64,000 bases of DNA from positions 52,491 to 116,490 of the forward strand of contig JANQJU010000034.1 in NCBI GenBank assembly GCA_028281495.1, read 5' to 3'. A program made the position numbers and the translations under genes. This document shows, piece by piece, positions 16,276-25,585 of this stretch. The notes under the pieces were generated by a model. That model did not search any database, was not told the DNA's origin, and was given only the letters and a program-made list of their open reading frames with translations. Numbering within the stretch: the first letter of the stretch is position 1; every line of letters starts with the position of its first letter. Source of the stretch: SAR324 cluster bacterium (GTDB taxonomy: Bacteria > SAR324 > NAC60-12).

Positions 16276-18768
16276 TCAATTTGCTTTGGCGAGGCGGACT
16301 GGCTTTGCTTTCACGGAACGTTTCTTAGCAACTTCTTTTTTACGATAGACTTTCATCATCAAGGCGGGAGCCACTAAGATATCCATGATCAAAGCGGTTC
16401 CGATACAAAAGGCAATCAACAAACCGAGTGCAAAGATATTGACAAATTCGGCCGCAGTGTAAGCCGCGAATCCACAGACCAACACCAACGTCGTGAACAA
16501 GAGGGCGCGTCCGGTGGTTTGCATCGTTGCCCGAACTGCTGTAGCGGGGTCGCCGGACTTTCGATAGTACCGGCTGAACACACTGAAAAAATGGATGGTG
16601 TCATCCACCACCAAACCAATGCCGATGCTCCCGGTAAGCACCGTAAAAAAATCCAAGCTCAGTCCAAGCCAGCCCATCAAACTCATGGTCAAAACAATGG
16701 GAATGAGATTCGGAATCATACTGAGGAGTCCCAGCCGAAGGCTTCCTAAAAACACAATCATCAACACAGTGATCAACACGAGAGCGAGACTATAGCTTTC
16801 AATCATGCCGGAGATCACATTATCGGCCGTGGCCTGCCACAATTTCATAATTCCAGCCGTGCCATAGTGAATGGAATCTCCAAAAATTCTTTGAAGATGT
16901 GCGTCCAATTCGTAGGTGTAGTCCAAGGTGTCTCTTGTATCCGTATTGGGAATCGAAAGACTCAAACGGGCTTTACTAAAACCCACATCGACCAAACGCT
17001 CCAAGTCGTCAGAACCGCTATTGGAAAACAAGAAAAGTTCTTGTGCAATCAGTTCGCGAGTATCTGGGACTTTATAAAATTCGTCTCGATTCTCATTCAG
17101 CGCTTTGTTGCTTTCCTTGAGCACATCCAAGACGGATTGCGTGTTCTTCACGACGATTCCATTGGGAAAGCTCATTTCGGTGGTCGCAATTCGCTCCACT
17201 TCCGAGACCTTTTCCATGAAATCCGGTTCGTAAATGCCCCCAGGAGTCTTTGTGTCAAAAAGGACTTCGAGGGTCGCAGACCCACCCATACGAGTGTCAA
17301 TCACCTCTGTGCTGACACGAAACGGATGGTCGTCGGGAAACCAACGTACGGGCCAATGCGATACATTGAGTTGTGTCAATCCTATCGCCATGAAGCTGAC
17401 AATGAGGAAACTCCCAATCAACACTCTTGAAGGATACCGAATCGATATCTCTGCAAAGAAACTCAATACCCGATCAATGGGACCTCCAGGCTCAGATGGT
17501 TTTCGTTGAAATAGAGTCTTTGGACCACTCGGGATGATTGCTAGTAACGCAGGCAAAAGGGTCAGCGTGAAAAGCATTGCGGATAACACTCCAAAACCTC
17601 CAAAGAAACCCAGATCGCCGATTGGAGCCACTTCGGCATTGGCAAAGGACCACATGCCCCCTGTCGTTGTAATGCTGGTCATGATGATGGCCAGTCCCGA
17701 GTGACCCAGGGCATAAACAATGGAATCTTCTTTCGAGTAATCTTTTTCCCTCCGACGATAAAAGAGAGTGAGTAAGTGTACGGCATCGGCCACTCCGACC
17801 GCCAAAAGAAAGGAGGGTAGCAATTGATTCACCACGGTGAACGGCCGTCCAGACAACCCCATCGTGCCCAAAGTAAAAATCAGACTGATCAATACGATGA
17901 GCACCGGCAGCAACACCCCGGAAATCCGCCGAAACAAGACGAGGAGCAGCAGGACCATGGTTCCCAGGGCAATTCCAGACAACTTGGGCATGCTGGTTTC
18001 CATCGACTTGCCCATCTCCGAACTGAAAACCGGACCTCCCGCGAGTATAATTTTGAAATTATCGCCTTCATATCTTGCCGTGATCGCTTTGACTGTTTCG
18101 ACCAGTTCTCTTTCCTGGATTGGTCCCAACGACTTGAATTCCTCCAAGGCCTCTTCTCGGTCAATCGAGGCGATGGCAGTCGTTTCGTCGTCAAAGCCGG
18201 TAAGCGCGTCTTCTTCACTGGGGTTCTCTAAAACGAAGGGAACCAGTTCCAGCGTAATATTGGTTAATTTCCCATCTTCAGAAATAATCCAGTTGGGATA
18301 CGAGGGGCTGCTGAGAACGTATTCTTTGAGTGCTTTCAGTTGGGCGGGATCGGTGGGAATGTCTTCAATCAAATCACGAACGATCAACTCGTCTTCAGAT
18401 CCACGGGTGTCTCTGACCGTCAACAGGCTGGTCACATCTCGGATATAAGGCACCTCTTTTTCCAGATCTTTTTGCATCTGCTGAAGCGTTCGCAAAAATT
18501 GCGTATCAAACACTTCATCGGTTTCAACCGCCACCATGACGACATCTTCCCGGCCGAACTGATCCCGAAAATCGAGATAGTTGATCAACACGGGATCATC
18601 AGCATGAAAAAAGGCTTCGTTGGAGGTGTCAAAATACAAATGACGCATCTGCGAGGCCACAGCCACCACCAACAGAATCATAACTGCCAACACCCACCAA
18701 CGGTGACGGTAGACAAAGTGTCCCCATTGCACCATCCAACGCTCTGCCACCAGTTTCCAATTTTTCAT
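16276..18768 (-). CDS. MMPL/RND-superfamily inner-membrane transporter
   Basis: 830 residues from the ATG at 18768, chosen because GGGAGAGG stands 4-11 bases ahead. An ATG six codons upstream lacks this. Two RND halves are visible. Each starts with one helix (about 18-40 and 425-445), then a large periplasmic domain and a five-helix bundle. Conserved membrane Asp positions appear in GVADAVHLL (first half) and GLVVDDTIHFF (second half), as expected for proton-driven MMPL carriers such as HpnN-like hopanoid transporters. The substrate is unknown, and lipid or lipoprotein is likely from the LolA-like neighbour. First gene of a three-gene operon. Confidence 0.88.
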   Translation of the reverse strand: MKNWKLVAERWMVQWGHFVYRHRWWVLAVMILLVVAVASQMRHLYFDTSNEAFFHADDPVLINYLDFRDQFGREDVVMVAVETDEVFDTQFLRTLQQMQKDLEKEVPYIRDVTSLLTVRDTRGSEDELIVRDLIEDIPTDPAQLKALKEYVLSSPSYPNWIISEDGKLTNITLELVPFVLENPSEEDALTGFDDETTAIASIDREEALEEFKSLGPIQERELVETVKAITARYEGDNFKIILAGGPVFSSEMGKSMETSMPKLSGIALGTMVLLLLVLFRRISGVLLPVLIVLISLIFTLGTMGLSGRPFTVVNQLLPSFLLAVGVADAVHLLTLFYRRREKDYSKEDSIVYALGHSGLAIIMTSITTTGGMWSFANAEVAPIGDLGFFGGFGVLSAMLFTLTLLPALLAIIPSGPKTLFQRKPSEPGGPIDRVLSFFAEISIRYPSRVLIGSFLIVSFMAIGLTQLNVSHWPVRWFPDDHPFRVSTEVIDTRMGGSATLEVLFDTKTPGGIYEPDFMEKVSEVERIATTEMSFPNGIVVKNTQSVLDVLKESNKALNENRDEFYKVPDTRELIAQELFLFSNSGSDDLERLVDVGFSKARLSLSIPNTDTRDTLDYTYELDAHLQRIFGDSIHYGTAGIMKLWQATADNVISGMIESYSLALVLITVLMIVFLGSLRLGLLSMIPNLIPIVLTMSLMGWLGLSLDFFTVLTGSIGIGLVVDDTIHFFSVFSRYYRKSGDPATAVRATMQTTGRALLFTTLVLVCGFAAYTAAEFVNIFALGLLIAFCIGTALIMDILVAPALMMKVYRKKEVAKKRSVKAKPVRLAKAN

Positions 18769-18838
18769 AATCCTCTCCCTTGTCATTCCTATTACTTCGG
18801 ACCATCCGCTTAAGTATCATTGAAAAACCCATGTCGAG

Positions 18839-18946
18839 TATCCGCGAATAGTGTATTTCATGATTTATCCACGCATAGTGCATTTCATGATTTATCCACG
18901 CATAGTGCATTTCATGATTTATCCACACATAGTGCATTTCATGATT
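18839..18946 (-). repeat. Four 27-base tandem repeats upstream of the MMPL gene
   Basis: Units start at 18839, 18866, 18893 and 18920 and read TATCCACGCATAGTGCATTT followed by CATGATT, with few changes. The last two differ by one base. The array lies 70 bases upstream of the transporter start. Long frames crossing it on both strands are products of the 27-base period, not genes. Sequence from 18947 to 19060 has nothing recognisable. Confidence 0.85.
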
Positions 18947-19063
18947 TACAATTTTCAGCACATCAGCGACGAGAGATGAGGTTTGCTCTCCGCTGTTGCG
19001 TGATAAAACAAGCCTAAAGTATGACGTAACGTGAGGGTCAAGAATTTTTTTTGATGGGGAATA

Positions 19064-19115
19064 CCCCCTTGAGCGAGAAACGAAGTGCGGATGCTGTTAC
19101 CCGCTCAAAAGGGGG
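19064..19115 (-). terminator. Inverted repeat 10 bases after the transaldolase stop
   Basis: Arms CCCCCTTGAGCG (19064-19075) and CGCTCAAAAGGGGG (19102-19115) pair with a two-base bulge and a 26-base loop. The position just after the last gene of the xylose operon fits a transcription terminator or mRNA-stabilising hairpin. No U-run follows in the leftward direction, so it is not a canonical intrinsic terminator. Confidence 0.4.
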
Positions 19116-19125
19116 GAGGAGTTTT

Positions 19126-20082
19126 TTACCAGCGTTCTTGGAGGAACAAGCGGAGGGTTTCGTAGTCTTTGTGGAAGCGGCGGATGCCATCGCTGAGTTT
19201 TTCGGTCGCCATCGGATCTTCATTCAGATGCCAACGGAAGGTCTTTTCGTCGACACTCCATTTTTCCAAATCCATACCCTGGCTACTAGCCGGATGAAGC
19301 TTTTGGGAAAGCTTGCCATAATCTTGCGACAATTCTTCGAGCAGAGCCGGACTGATGGTGAGCCGATCACATCCTGCCAACTGTTCGATCTCTCCAGCAT
19401 TGCGAAAGCTCGCCCCCATCACCACGGTCTCGTAATTGAACTTCTTATAATAATGATAGATTTGAGTTACCGACTGCACACCCGGATCCTCTTCTGGAGA
19501 AAAATCGCGACCTTGTGAGGCTTTGTACCAATCCAAAATGCGTCCCACAAACGGAGAGATGAGAAACACCCCTGCTTCGGCACACGCGGCTGCCTGCACA
19601 AAACTAAACAACAGCGTCAGATTGCAATGGATTCCTTCTCGTTCCAGTGTTTCGGCAGCTTTAATGCCTTCCCATGTGGACGCGATTTTGATCAAAATGC
19701 GATCACGTGAAATACCGGCATCGCTGTACATGTCGATGATATCTCTTGCTTTACGAAGGGTGGCCTCTCGATCAAAGGAAAGCCGTGCATCGACTTCAGT
19801 CGAAACTCGCCCCGGAATGATTTTGAGCAACTCGGTGCCAAAGTTGATCGCCAATTTATCTAAAGCGGCCCGCACCTGCTCGTCACTTGAACCGGATTTG
19901 GCTTTGCCCCATGCCACCGCTTCATTGACCAGTTCTCCATACTGCTCCATTTGCGCGGCTTTGAGTAACAAGGAAGGATTGGTTGTGGCGTCTTCCGGGC
20001 TGTATTTGCGAATCGATTCGATGTCACCGGTATCGGCAACCACTGTTGTGATCAGTTTCAATTGCGATAATTTGTCCTGCAT
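19126..20082 (-). CDS. tal: Transaldolase
   Basis: 318 residues, close to E. coli TalB throughout. It has TTVVADTGDIESI at the N-terminus, DATTNPSLLLKAAQ, PGRVSTEVDARLSFD, and the Schiff-base Lys132 in RILIKIASTWEGI. CNLTLLFSF and LISPFVGRILDWYK follow. The enzyme moves a dihydroxyacetone unit between sedoheptulose 7-phosphate and glyceraldehyde 3-phosphate in the cytoplasm. AAAGAGGCATT precedes the start. It is the last gene of the leftward xylose operon, 141 bases after tkt. Confidence 0.97.
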   Translation of the reverse strand: MQDKLSQLKLITTVVADTGDIESIRKYSPEDATTNPSLLLKAAQMEQYGELVNEAVAWGKAKSGSSDEQVRAALDKLAINFGTELLKIIPGRVSTEVDARLSFDREATLRKARDIIDMYSDAGISRDRILIKIASTWEGIKAAETLEREGIHCNLTLLFSFVQAAACAEAGVFLISPFVGRILDWYKASQGRDFSPEEDPGVQSVTQIYHYYKKFNYETVVMGASFRNAGEIEQLAGCDRLTISPALLEELSQDYGKLSQKLHPASSQGMDLEKWSVDEKTFRWHLNEDPMATEKLSDGIRRFHKDYETLRLFLQERW

Positions 20083-20223
20083 AATGCCTCTTTGGTTGAA
20101 TGAACATGGTTTTGAGTTGGGGTTATCAGAAAACTCGTTTGCATTATAACGAGTTTCAGCTCCCTTTCGTAAAGTTTCTTTCGCGGGATCTTACTTTTTG
20201 GACCTCCCAAAAGACCAATCTGT

Positions 20224-22215
20224 TCAGGAGACGGTTTGTAAACTGACCGCCGCTGCTTCCACAATACGGTCCACTGTGATCCCAAATTTTTCAAAACATA
20301 CCCCACCGGGAGCAGACGCTCCGAAGCCCGACATGCCGACAAACACTCCACAATCTCCCAGGAAGCGTTCCCATCCCATAGGCACTGCGGCCTCGATACC
20401 AACCCTTGCTTTTACTGAAGGCGGCAGTACCTTACGCTGATAAAGTTCCGATTGCTGTTCGAAGCGCTCCCATGAAGGCATACTCACCACCTGACTTGAG
20501 AATCCTTGGAGCTTCAATTTTTCATGAGCAGCAACCGCTAGAGAAACCTCAGACCCGCTGGCAATCAGCAAAACATTCGGTTCGGGGTCGCCCACGAGTA
20601 TATAACCACCTCGATTGGTATCTTTGGGAGCATCGCCGTCTAAGACCGGAAGACCTTGCCGTGAAAGGATCAAAGCGTAGGGACCATCAGGATTTTCCAA
20701 GATGGTTTTCCAAGCAAAAGCTGTTTCTTTCGCATCAGCGGGTCGGAACACCGTAAGTCCAGGAATGGCCCGTAAGCTGGGTAAATGCTCAACCGGTTGA
20801 TGCGTTGGCCCGTCTTCGCCCAATCCCACACTGTCGTGAGTGAATACAAAGATAGAAGGATATTTTGAAAGCGCCGCCAATCGCAAAGTCGGACGCATGT
20901 AATCCGAGAACGCGAGAAAGGTACCTCCGTAGGCTCGAAGTAATCCACTGATCGAAATCCCATTCATGATCGCTCCCATTGCATGCTCGCGGACACCATA
21001 ACGCACGTACCTTCCAGTTCGATTTTGAATCTGAAAATCCTCCACTCCTGCAAACTGCGTGTTGTTGGATGGGGTCAAATCAGCAGACCCTCCGAGCACC
21101 ATCGGCAAGGATGGCATCAGCGCATCCAATACTTTGCCAGAAGCAGCCCGAGTTGCGATTTTAGTTCCTGCCTCAAAGGTGGGAAGGTGGTCTCGAAGAT
21201 TGATGGGCAGATATCCTTGCAATGCTTGCCGGAAACTTTCCGCTAAAGCAGGATGCTTTTGGGTATATTGCTCTAACACATAGTTCCACTCCGATTCCCA
21301 TTGCTCACCTTGAGCGACCGATTTGCGAAACTCCTTCGCAGCCATCTCCGGAACAAAAAATGGGGTGTCGACTTCGCTCCAGCCTAAATTGAGTTTGGTT
21401 GCACGGGTTTCTTCGGCTCCAAGGGGGGAGCCATGCACTTTGGAAGAACCTTGTTTTCCGGGGCTGCCGTAGCCGATCAAGGTTTTCATTCGAATGAGAC
21501 TCGGACGTTGCGGCTCTTTCAATGCCTTTTGTAACGCACGCTCGAAGATATCGGTTTGGTTGCCATCCCCCTCTACGGTCTGAACAAACCATCCGTAGGA
21601 TTCGTAACGCTGTGTCACATTTTCTGTAAATGACAAGGAGGTATTCCCGTCAATCGTGACTTGGTTGTCGTCGTAGATCACGATGAGATTATCCAACCCC
21701 AAGTGTCCTGCCAACGAACAAGCTTCTCCTGAAACCCCTTCCTGCAAACAGCCGTCTCCAGCAATCACATAGATGTTGTAATCGATCAGTGAAAATCCTT
21801 CTCTGTTGAAAGTGGCAGCCGAATATTTTTCAGCAATGGCCATTCCTACGGCGTTGGCAACGCCTTGTCCGAGCGGGCCGGTGGTGGCTTCCACCCCTGG
21901 AGTGTGACCGAATTCGGGGTGTCCTGGAGTGGCACTATTCCACTGACGAAATCGCTTCAATTCTTCCAACGGCAGATCGTAACCGGTCAGATGCAACAAG
22001 GCATACAACAAAGCGCTGCCATGTCCGGCAGAGAGCACAAAGCGATCCCGATTGGGCCACTTGGGATTGCGGGGATTGTGTCGTAAGTACCGAGTCCATA
22101 AAGTGTAAGCCGCAGGAGCCATTCCCATCGGCATTCCCGGATGTCCAGATCGAGCTTGTTCCACCATGTCGATGGCTAAACAACGGATCGTATTGATACA
22201 AAGTTGATCATTCAT
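20224..22215 (-). CDS. tkt: Transketolase
   Basis: 663 residues, usual length. The thiamine-diphosphate motif GDGCLQEGVSGEA starts near residue 153 and ends in DDNQVTIDG. The catalytic Glu lies in GVREHAMGAIMNG, and HDSVGLGEDGPTHQPVEHL is present. Transfers two-carbon units in the non-oxidative pentose phosphate pathway, consuming the xylulose 5-phosphate made by the upstream XylB. Ribosome site is weak (TGGAAAATT). It sits between xylB and tal, with a degenerate tandem array directly upstream. Confidence 0.97.
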   Translation of the reverse strand: MNDQLCINTIRCLAIDMVEQARSGHPGMPMGMAPAAYTLWTRYLRHNPRNPKWPNRDRFVLSAGHGSALLYALLHLTGYDLPLEELKRFRQWNSATPGHPEFGHTPGVEATTGPLGQGVANAVGMAIAEKYSAATFNREGFSLIDYNIYVIAGDGCLQEGVSGEACSLAGHLGLDNLIVIYDDNQVTIDGNTSLSFTENVTQRYESYGWFVQTVEGDGNQTDIFERALQKALKEPQRPSLIRMKTLIGYGSPGKQGSSKVHGSPLGAEETRATKLNLGWSEVDTPFFVPEMAAKEFRKSVAQGEQWESEWNYVLEQYTQKHPALAESFRQALQGYLPINLRDHLPTFEAGTKIATRAASGKVLDALMPSLPMVLGGSADLTPSNNTQFAGVEDFQIQNRTGRYVRYGVREHAMGAIMNGISISGLLRAYGGTFLAFSDYMRPTLRLAALSKYPSIFVFTHDSVGLGEDGPTHQPVEHLPSLRAIPGLTVFRPADAKETAFAWKTILENPDGPYALILSRQGLPVLDGDAPKDTNRGGYILVGDPEPNVLLIASGSEVSLAVAAHEKLKLQGFSSQVVSMPSWERFEQQSELYQRKVLPPSVKARVGIEAAVPMGWERFLGDCGVFVGMSGFGASAPGGVCFEKFGITVDRIVEAAAVSLQTVS

Positions 22216-22240
22216 AATTTTCCATTACTGAAATTATATT

Positions 22241-22369
22241 GAATTGAAGAGCTATTGTTGAATCAAAGGGCTATTGTTGAACGAAGGACTATTGTCGGAC
22301 TAAAGAGTTACTGTTGAACAAAGGACTATTGTTGAATCCAAGGGTTGCTGTTGAATCAACGGACCATTT
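22241..22369 (-). repeat. Seven degenerate 18-19-base tandem repeats between xylB and tkt
   Basis: On the + strand the units follow GAATCAAAGGGCTATTGTT with variation. They begin at about 22241, 22260, 22279, 22297, 22316, 22334 and 22353. The array fills nearly all of the 164 bases between the xylB stop and the tkt start. The unit shares no clear sequence with the array between xylA and xylB. Confidence 0.75.
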
Positions 22370-22379
22370 AACAAATTGT

Positions 22380-23879
22380 TCAACGGTACAGGTGGTTCAC
22401 ACGTTTCACGTAATCCTGATAAAGCTGCTGGTATTGCTCAGATTGGTCGCTCGGATACACCCGTGAAGATTCATCCAAAGCAATCCACTGCTTACAAAGC
22501 AATTCGATGGAAACAGGGTCGTTATTTTGATGGAAATAGCACCACATGGATTGCAACACTGCTCCCATGGCCCCCGCCTCTTCGCTGACTGGGCAAACAA
22601 CAGGACATCCAAACACATCGGCCACGATTTGACGCCATAACGGACTCTTAGCTCCCCCTCCAATGAGGCGAATTTCGCGTGCGCGGATCCCTTGTCTGTT
22701 TAAGATTTCCATGCCGTATCGAAGTCCGAAGGTGGGACCTTCCAAGGCAGCACGACATAAATTGGCAGGAACGAAGTTTGAGGAAGTCAAGCCGGTCCAT
22801 GAAGCTTGAGCATTGGGTAGATTCGGAGTCCGCTCCCCATTAAAAAATGGGATCAAAACAACACCTTCCGCTCCGGGAGGAGCAAGTGATGCCAATCGGT
22901 TGAGCTGGTCAATATCCAATGAAAGTAGGCTACGGGTGAGTTCCGTGGAGACCGTCACATTCATCGTGCAGATCAAAGGCAGCCATTGCCCTGTGCTGGA
23001 ACAAAATGCAGCACATTCGCCGCCGGGATCGATGATCGGAGCATCGGCACAAGAATAGATGGTACCCGATGTTCCTAAGCTGAGCGTGACAGTTCCCGGA
23101 GACACATTCCCGGTCCCAATGGCTCCCATCATATTGTCTCCCCCACCGGAAGAAACAATGATATCTGGACCAAGCCCAAACTGAGCGGCCAACTCCTGCC
23201 TCATCCAACCGGCCGGTGCATGCGATTCGATCAATTCGGGAACACAGCCCAATAATTTCCCACTCGGGTCAATCGCATTGAGCACCTCTGGACACCATTG
23301 GCGTTGCCTCACATCAAAATAGGCGGTTCCGGAAGCATCGCCAAACTCGGCAACTTTATTTCCAGTCAGCCAATAATTCAAATAATCGTGGGGTAGTAAA
23401 ACTGTGGACAATCGCTCGTAATGGCCCGGTTCGTTTTGCTTCAACCACAAAATTTTTGATGCTGTGAATCCTGCTGCAATCGGATTCCCAATAAGTTCCA
23501 TGACCCGTTTTTCCCCTCCTAAAATCTGTGTGAGTTCTTCACATTGTGACGCCGTTTCGGTGTCGCACCAGAGCTTGGCGGGCCGGATCACATGCCCTTG
23601 CGAATCCAGCGGAACCATTCCATGCTGTTGGCCGGATACTCCAATGGCCACCACCTCATCTGATATTCCCAACACTAGTTGAAGCGCCGACTTGATCGCA
23701 GTTTGAGCAGCGTCGATCCACCAACGCGGTTCTTGTTCTCTTCTGCCTGAATTGTCCGCAATCAGTTCATGGGGAGCGTAAGCAGAGGCAACAATGCGTT
23801 GCTGTTTCATGCTAAACAACACCACCTTGGTACCCTGGGTTCCGCTATCCACTCCAATAAACACTTTATCCGCTTTCAT
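22380..23879 (-). CDS. xylB: Xylulokinase
   Basis: 499 residues of the FGGY sugar-kinase family. N-terminal phosphate loop GVDSGTQGTKVVLF and VSGQQHGMVPLD (xylulose-binding region). Then come SSGGGDNMMGAIGTG, containing the catalytic Asp, and GGGAKSPLWRQIVADVFG near the C-terminal ATP domain. Phosphorylates D-xylulose to xylulose 5-phosphate. AAGAGGAGGGGT precedes the ATG, one of the strongest ribosome sites in the window. Second structural gene of the xylose operon. Confidence 0.96.
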   Translation of the reverse strand: MKADKVFIGVDSGTQGTKVVLFSMKQQRIVASAYAPHELIADNSGRREQEPRWWIDAAQTAIKSALQLVLGISDEVVAIGVSGQQHGMVPLDSQGHVIRPAKLWCDTETASQCEELTQILGGEKRVMELIGNPIAAGFTASKILWLKQNEPGHYERLSTVLLPHDYLNYWLTGNKVAEFGDASGTAYFDVRQRQWCPEVLNAIDPSGKLLGCVPELIESHAPAGWMRQELAAQFGLGPDIIVSSGGGDNMMGAIGTGNVSPGTVTLSLGTSGTIYSCADAPIIDPGGECAAFCSSTGQWLPLICTMNVTVSTELTRSLLSLDIDQLNRLASLAPPGAEGVVLIPFFNGERTPNLPNAQASWTGLTSSNFVPANLCRAALEGPTFGLRYGMEILNRQGIRAREIRLIGGGAKSPLWRQIVADVFGCPVVCPVSEEAGAMGAVLQSMWCYFHQNNDPVSIELLCKQWIALDESSRVYPSDQSEQYQQLYQDYVKRVNHLYR

Positions 23880-23927
23880 ACCCCTCCTCTTTTGTTTCCA
23901 TCAATGAAATGCAGCCTCAATGAACCA

Positions 23928-24035
23928 TGTTTCTTGATGAAGCCCTGTTTCTTGATGAAGTCCTGTTTCTTGATGAAGTCCTGTTTCTTGATGAAATCCT
24001 GTTTCTTGATGAAGTCCTGTTTCTTGATGAAGTCC
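23928..24035 (-). repeat. Six 18-base tandem repeats between xylA and xylB
   Basis: Units of TGTTTCTTGATGAAGTCC start at 23928, 23946, 23964, 23982, 24000 and 24018 with one or two base changes each. The array fills most of the 180-base xylA-xylB spacer. Because 18 is a multiple of three, long spurious frames cross it on both strands. Confidence 0.9.
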
Positions 24036-24059
24036 TATCACTGGATTTACGTGCTTGAA

Positions 24060-25373
24060 CTAGTGGTAAGAATTGAACAGATTTTCGATCAACTCTTGTT
24101 GTCCGCTTGTAACCACGGGCTCTTCTTGCTGAAGTACCCAGGCTTCCAACGATTCTAAAGTTGCCGTTCCATTCATGATCTCTTGCCCAACTCCCGTTTG
24201 ATAGCTGGCATAACGTTTCTTGAGAATCGCGTCCCATTCGCCATCATCCAGGATCTGTTGTGCAATCAGTAAGGCATGAGCAAAGATATCCATTCCTCCG
24301 ATGTGGGCATGAAGAATATCTTCTGTGTCTACAGAGCCTCGGCGAACTTTCGCATCGAAGTTCAAGCCACCGCTCCCCAAGCCGCCTTGTTTGAGCACCA
24401 CCAACATGGCGCGCGTGATTTCCGCCAAATCATTGGGAAACTGGTCAGTATCCCACCCTAATAAGTAATCACCACGATTGGCATCAATGCTGCCCAATTT
24501 TCCCGCATCGGAGCATACGGTGAGTTCGTGCTCAAAGGTGTGTCCTGCGAGGGTGGCGTGGTTGGCTTCAATATTCAGCTTAAAGTGATCGATCAAATCG
24601 AATTCTCTCAAGAAGTCTAAAACTGTGGCTGAATCGAAATCATATTGATGCTTGGTGGGTTCTTTGGGCTTGGGTTCGATCAAAAATTGTCCAGTGAATC
24701 CGATACGCTTAGCGTAGTCGATTACCATGTGAAAGAATCGCGCGATCTGCTCTCGTTCATGTTTCATATTGGTGTTGAGCCACGTGTCATATCCTTCTCG
24801 GCCACCCCAGAATACGTAGTTTTCTCCTCCCAATTCATAGGTCGCATCCAACGCATGTTTGACTTGGGCGGCTCCGTAAGCATGGATGTGTGCATCCGGA
24901 TTGGAAGCTCCTCCATGCGTATAACGAGGGTTGCTGAATAAGTTCGCCGTTCCCCACAACAACTTGACTCCCGTGGCCGTTTGCATCTCTTTGGCACGGG
25001 CAACTACTTTTTCTAAGTTGTCACAGGATTCCTTGAACGTAGCTCCTTCTGGAGCAATATCGCGGTCATGAAAGCAATAATAAGGAACCCCCAATTTTTG
25101 GAACAACTCAAAAGCCGCTTCCAAAGTGTGAAAGGCCCGTTGCATCGGATCTTGACTGCGATCCCAGGGCCGGTGATATTCCCCCCAACCAAATGGATCA
25201 ATGCCGGTCCCTTTGAATGTGTGCCAGTAACAAACTGAAAAACGTAGGATCTCTTTCATGGTTTTGCCTCCCACCACACGATCCGCATCGTAATACTTGT
25301 AGGCCAACGGATTCTTGGACTGAGCACCTTCATAAGCAACTTGATTTTCAACAGACGGAAAATAGATGGTCAT
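24060..25373 (-). CDS. xylA: Xylose isomerase
   Basis: 437 residues, near the 440 of E. coli XylA. Start at 25373 because AAAGGAGGGACC stands directly before this ATG. A longer frame to 25430 has no such support. Catalytic residues are present: His102 and Asp105 in FHDRDIAP, the metal-site FLIEPKPKEPTKHQYDFD, and VFWGGREGYDT. KLNIEANHATLAGH and the final GSIDANRGD loop complete the second metal site. Converts D-xylose to D-xylulose in the cytoplasm. First enzyme gene after the ROK regulator in the operon. Confidence 0.97.
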   Translation of the reverse strand: MTIYFPSVENQVAYEGAQSKNPLAYKYYDADRVVGGKTMKEILRFSVCYWHTFKGTGIDPFGWGEYHRPWDRSQDPMQRAFHTLEAAFELFQKLGVPYYCFHDRDIAPEGATFKESCDNLEKVVARAKEMQTATGVKLLWGTANLFSNPRYTHGGASNPDAHIHAYGAAQVKHALDATYELGGENYVFWGGREGYDTWLNTNMKHEREQIARFFHMVIDYAKRIGFTGQFLIEPKPKEPTKHQYDFDSATVLDFLREFDLIDHFKLNIEANHATLAGHTFEHELTVCSDAGKLGSIDANRGDYLLGWDTDQFPNDLAEITRAMLVVLKQGGLGSGGLNFDAKVRRGSVDTEDILHAHIGGMDIFAHALLIAQQILDDGEWDAILKKRYASYQTGVGQEIMNGTATLESLEAWVLQQEEPVVTSGQQELIENLFNSYH

Positions 25374-25396
25374 GGTCCCTCCTTTTTTTTGTTCTT

Positions 25397-25481
25397 TAAG
25401 TAAATTAAATTGTGTGTAACCTACCCTCATTTTGAGGATATGAACAAGTTTTAACAGAATTAATTTTCTAAGTAAACTAAA
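25397..25481 (-). promoter_or_regulatory. Candidate ROK/XylR operator pair upstream of xylA
   Basis: Two near-identical 13-base sites, TAAGTAAATTAAA at 25397-25409 and TAAGTAAACTAAA at 25469-25481, lie 72 bases apart in the spacer between the ROK gene and xylA. Read on the coding strand the second contains TTTAGTTT, like the half-site of Bacillus XylR operators. The region is AT-rich, so chance similarity is possible. A weaker relative lies upstream of the ROK gene near 26882-26895. Confidence 0.4.
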
Positions 25482-25585
25482 AAATCATTTTATTTTAAAC
25501 CATACTGAATGCAGTGATTTTTCTTTATTACTAAGGCGTTTTCGCTACAAAAACCTCTATTGGAGAATACGATCAGACTTTCCAA

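Noticed and set aside
18820..19017. Open frames on both strands across the 27-base repeats (for example HEMHYAWIN repeated)
   Set aside because: The period is a multiple of three, so frames stay open without selection. No ribosome site, and the repeat peptide has no family.
23769..24237. Frames with repeated CFLMKS or RTSSRN peptides across the 18-base array
   Set aside because: Same artefact of an 18-base period; they overlap xylA and xylB coding sequence.
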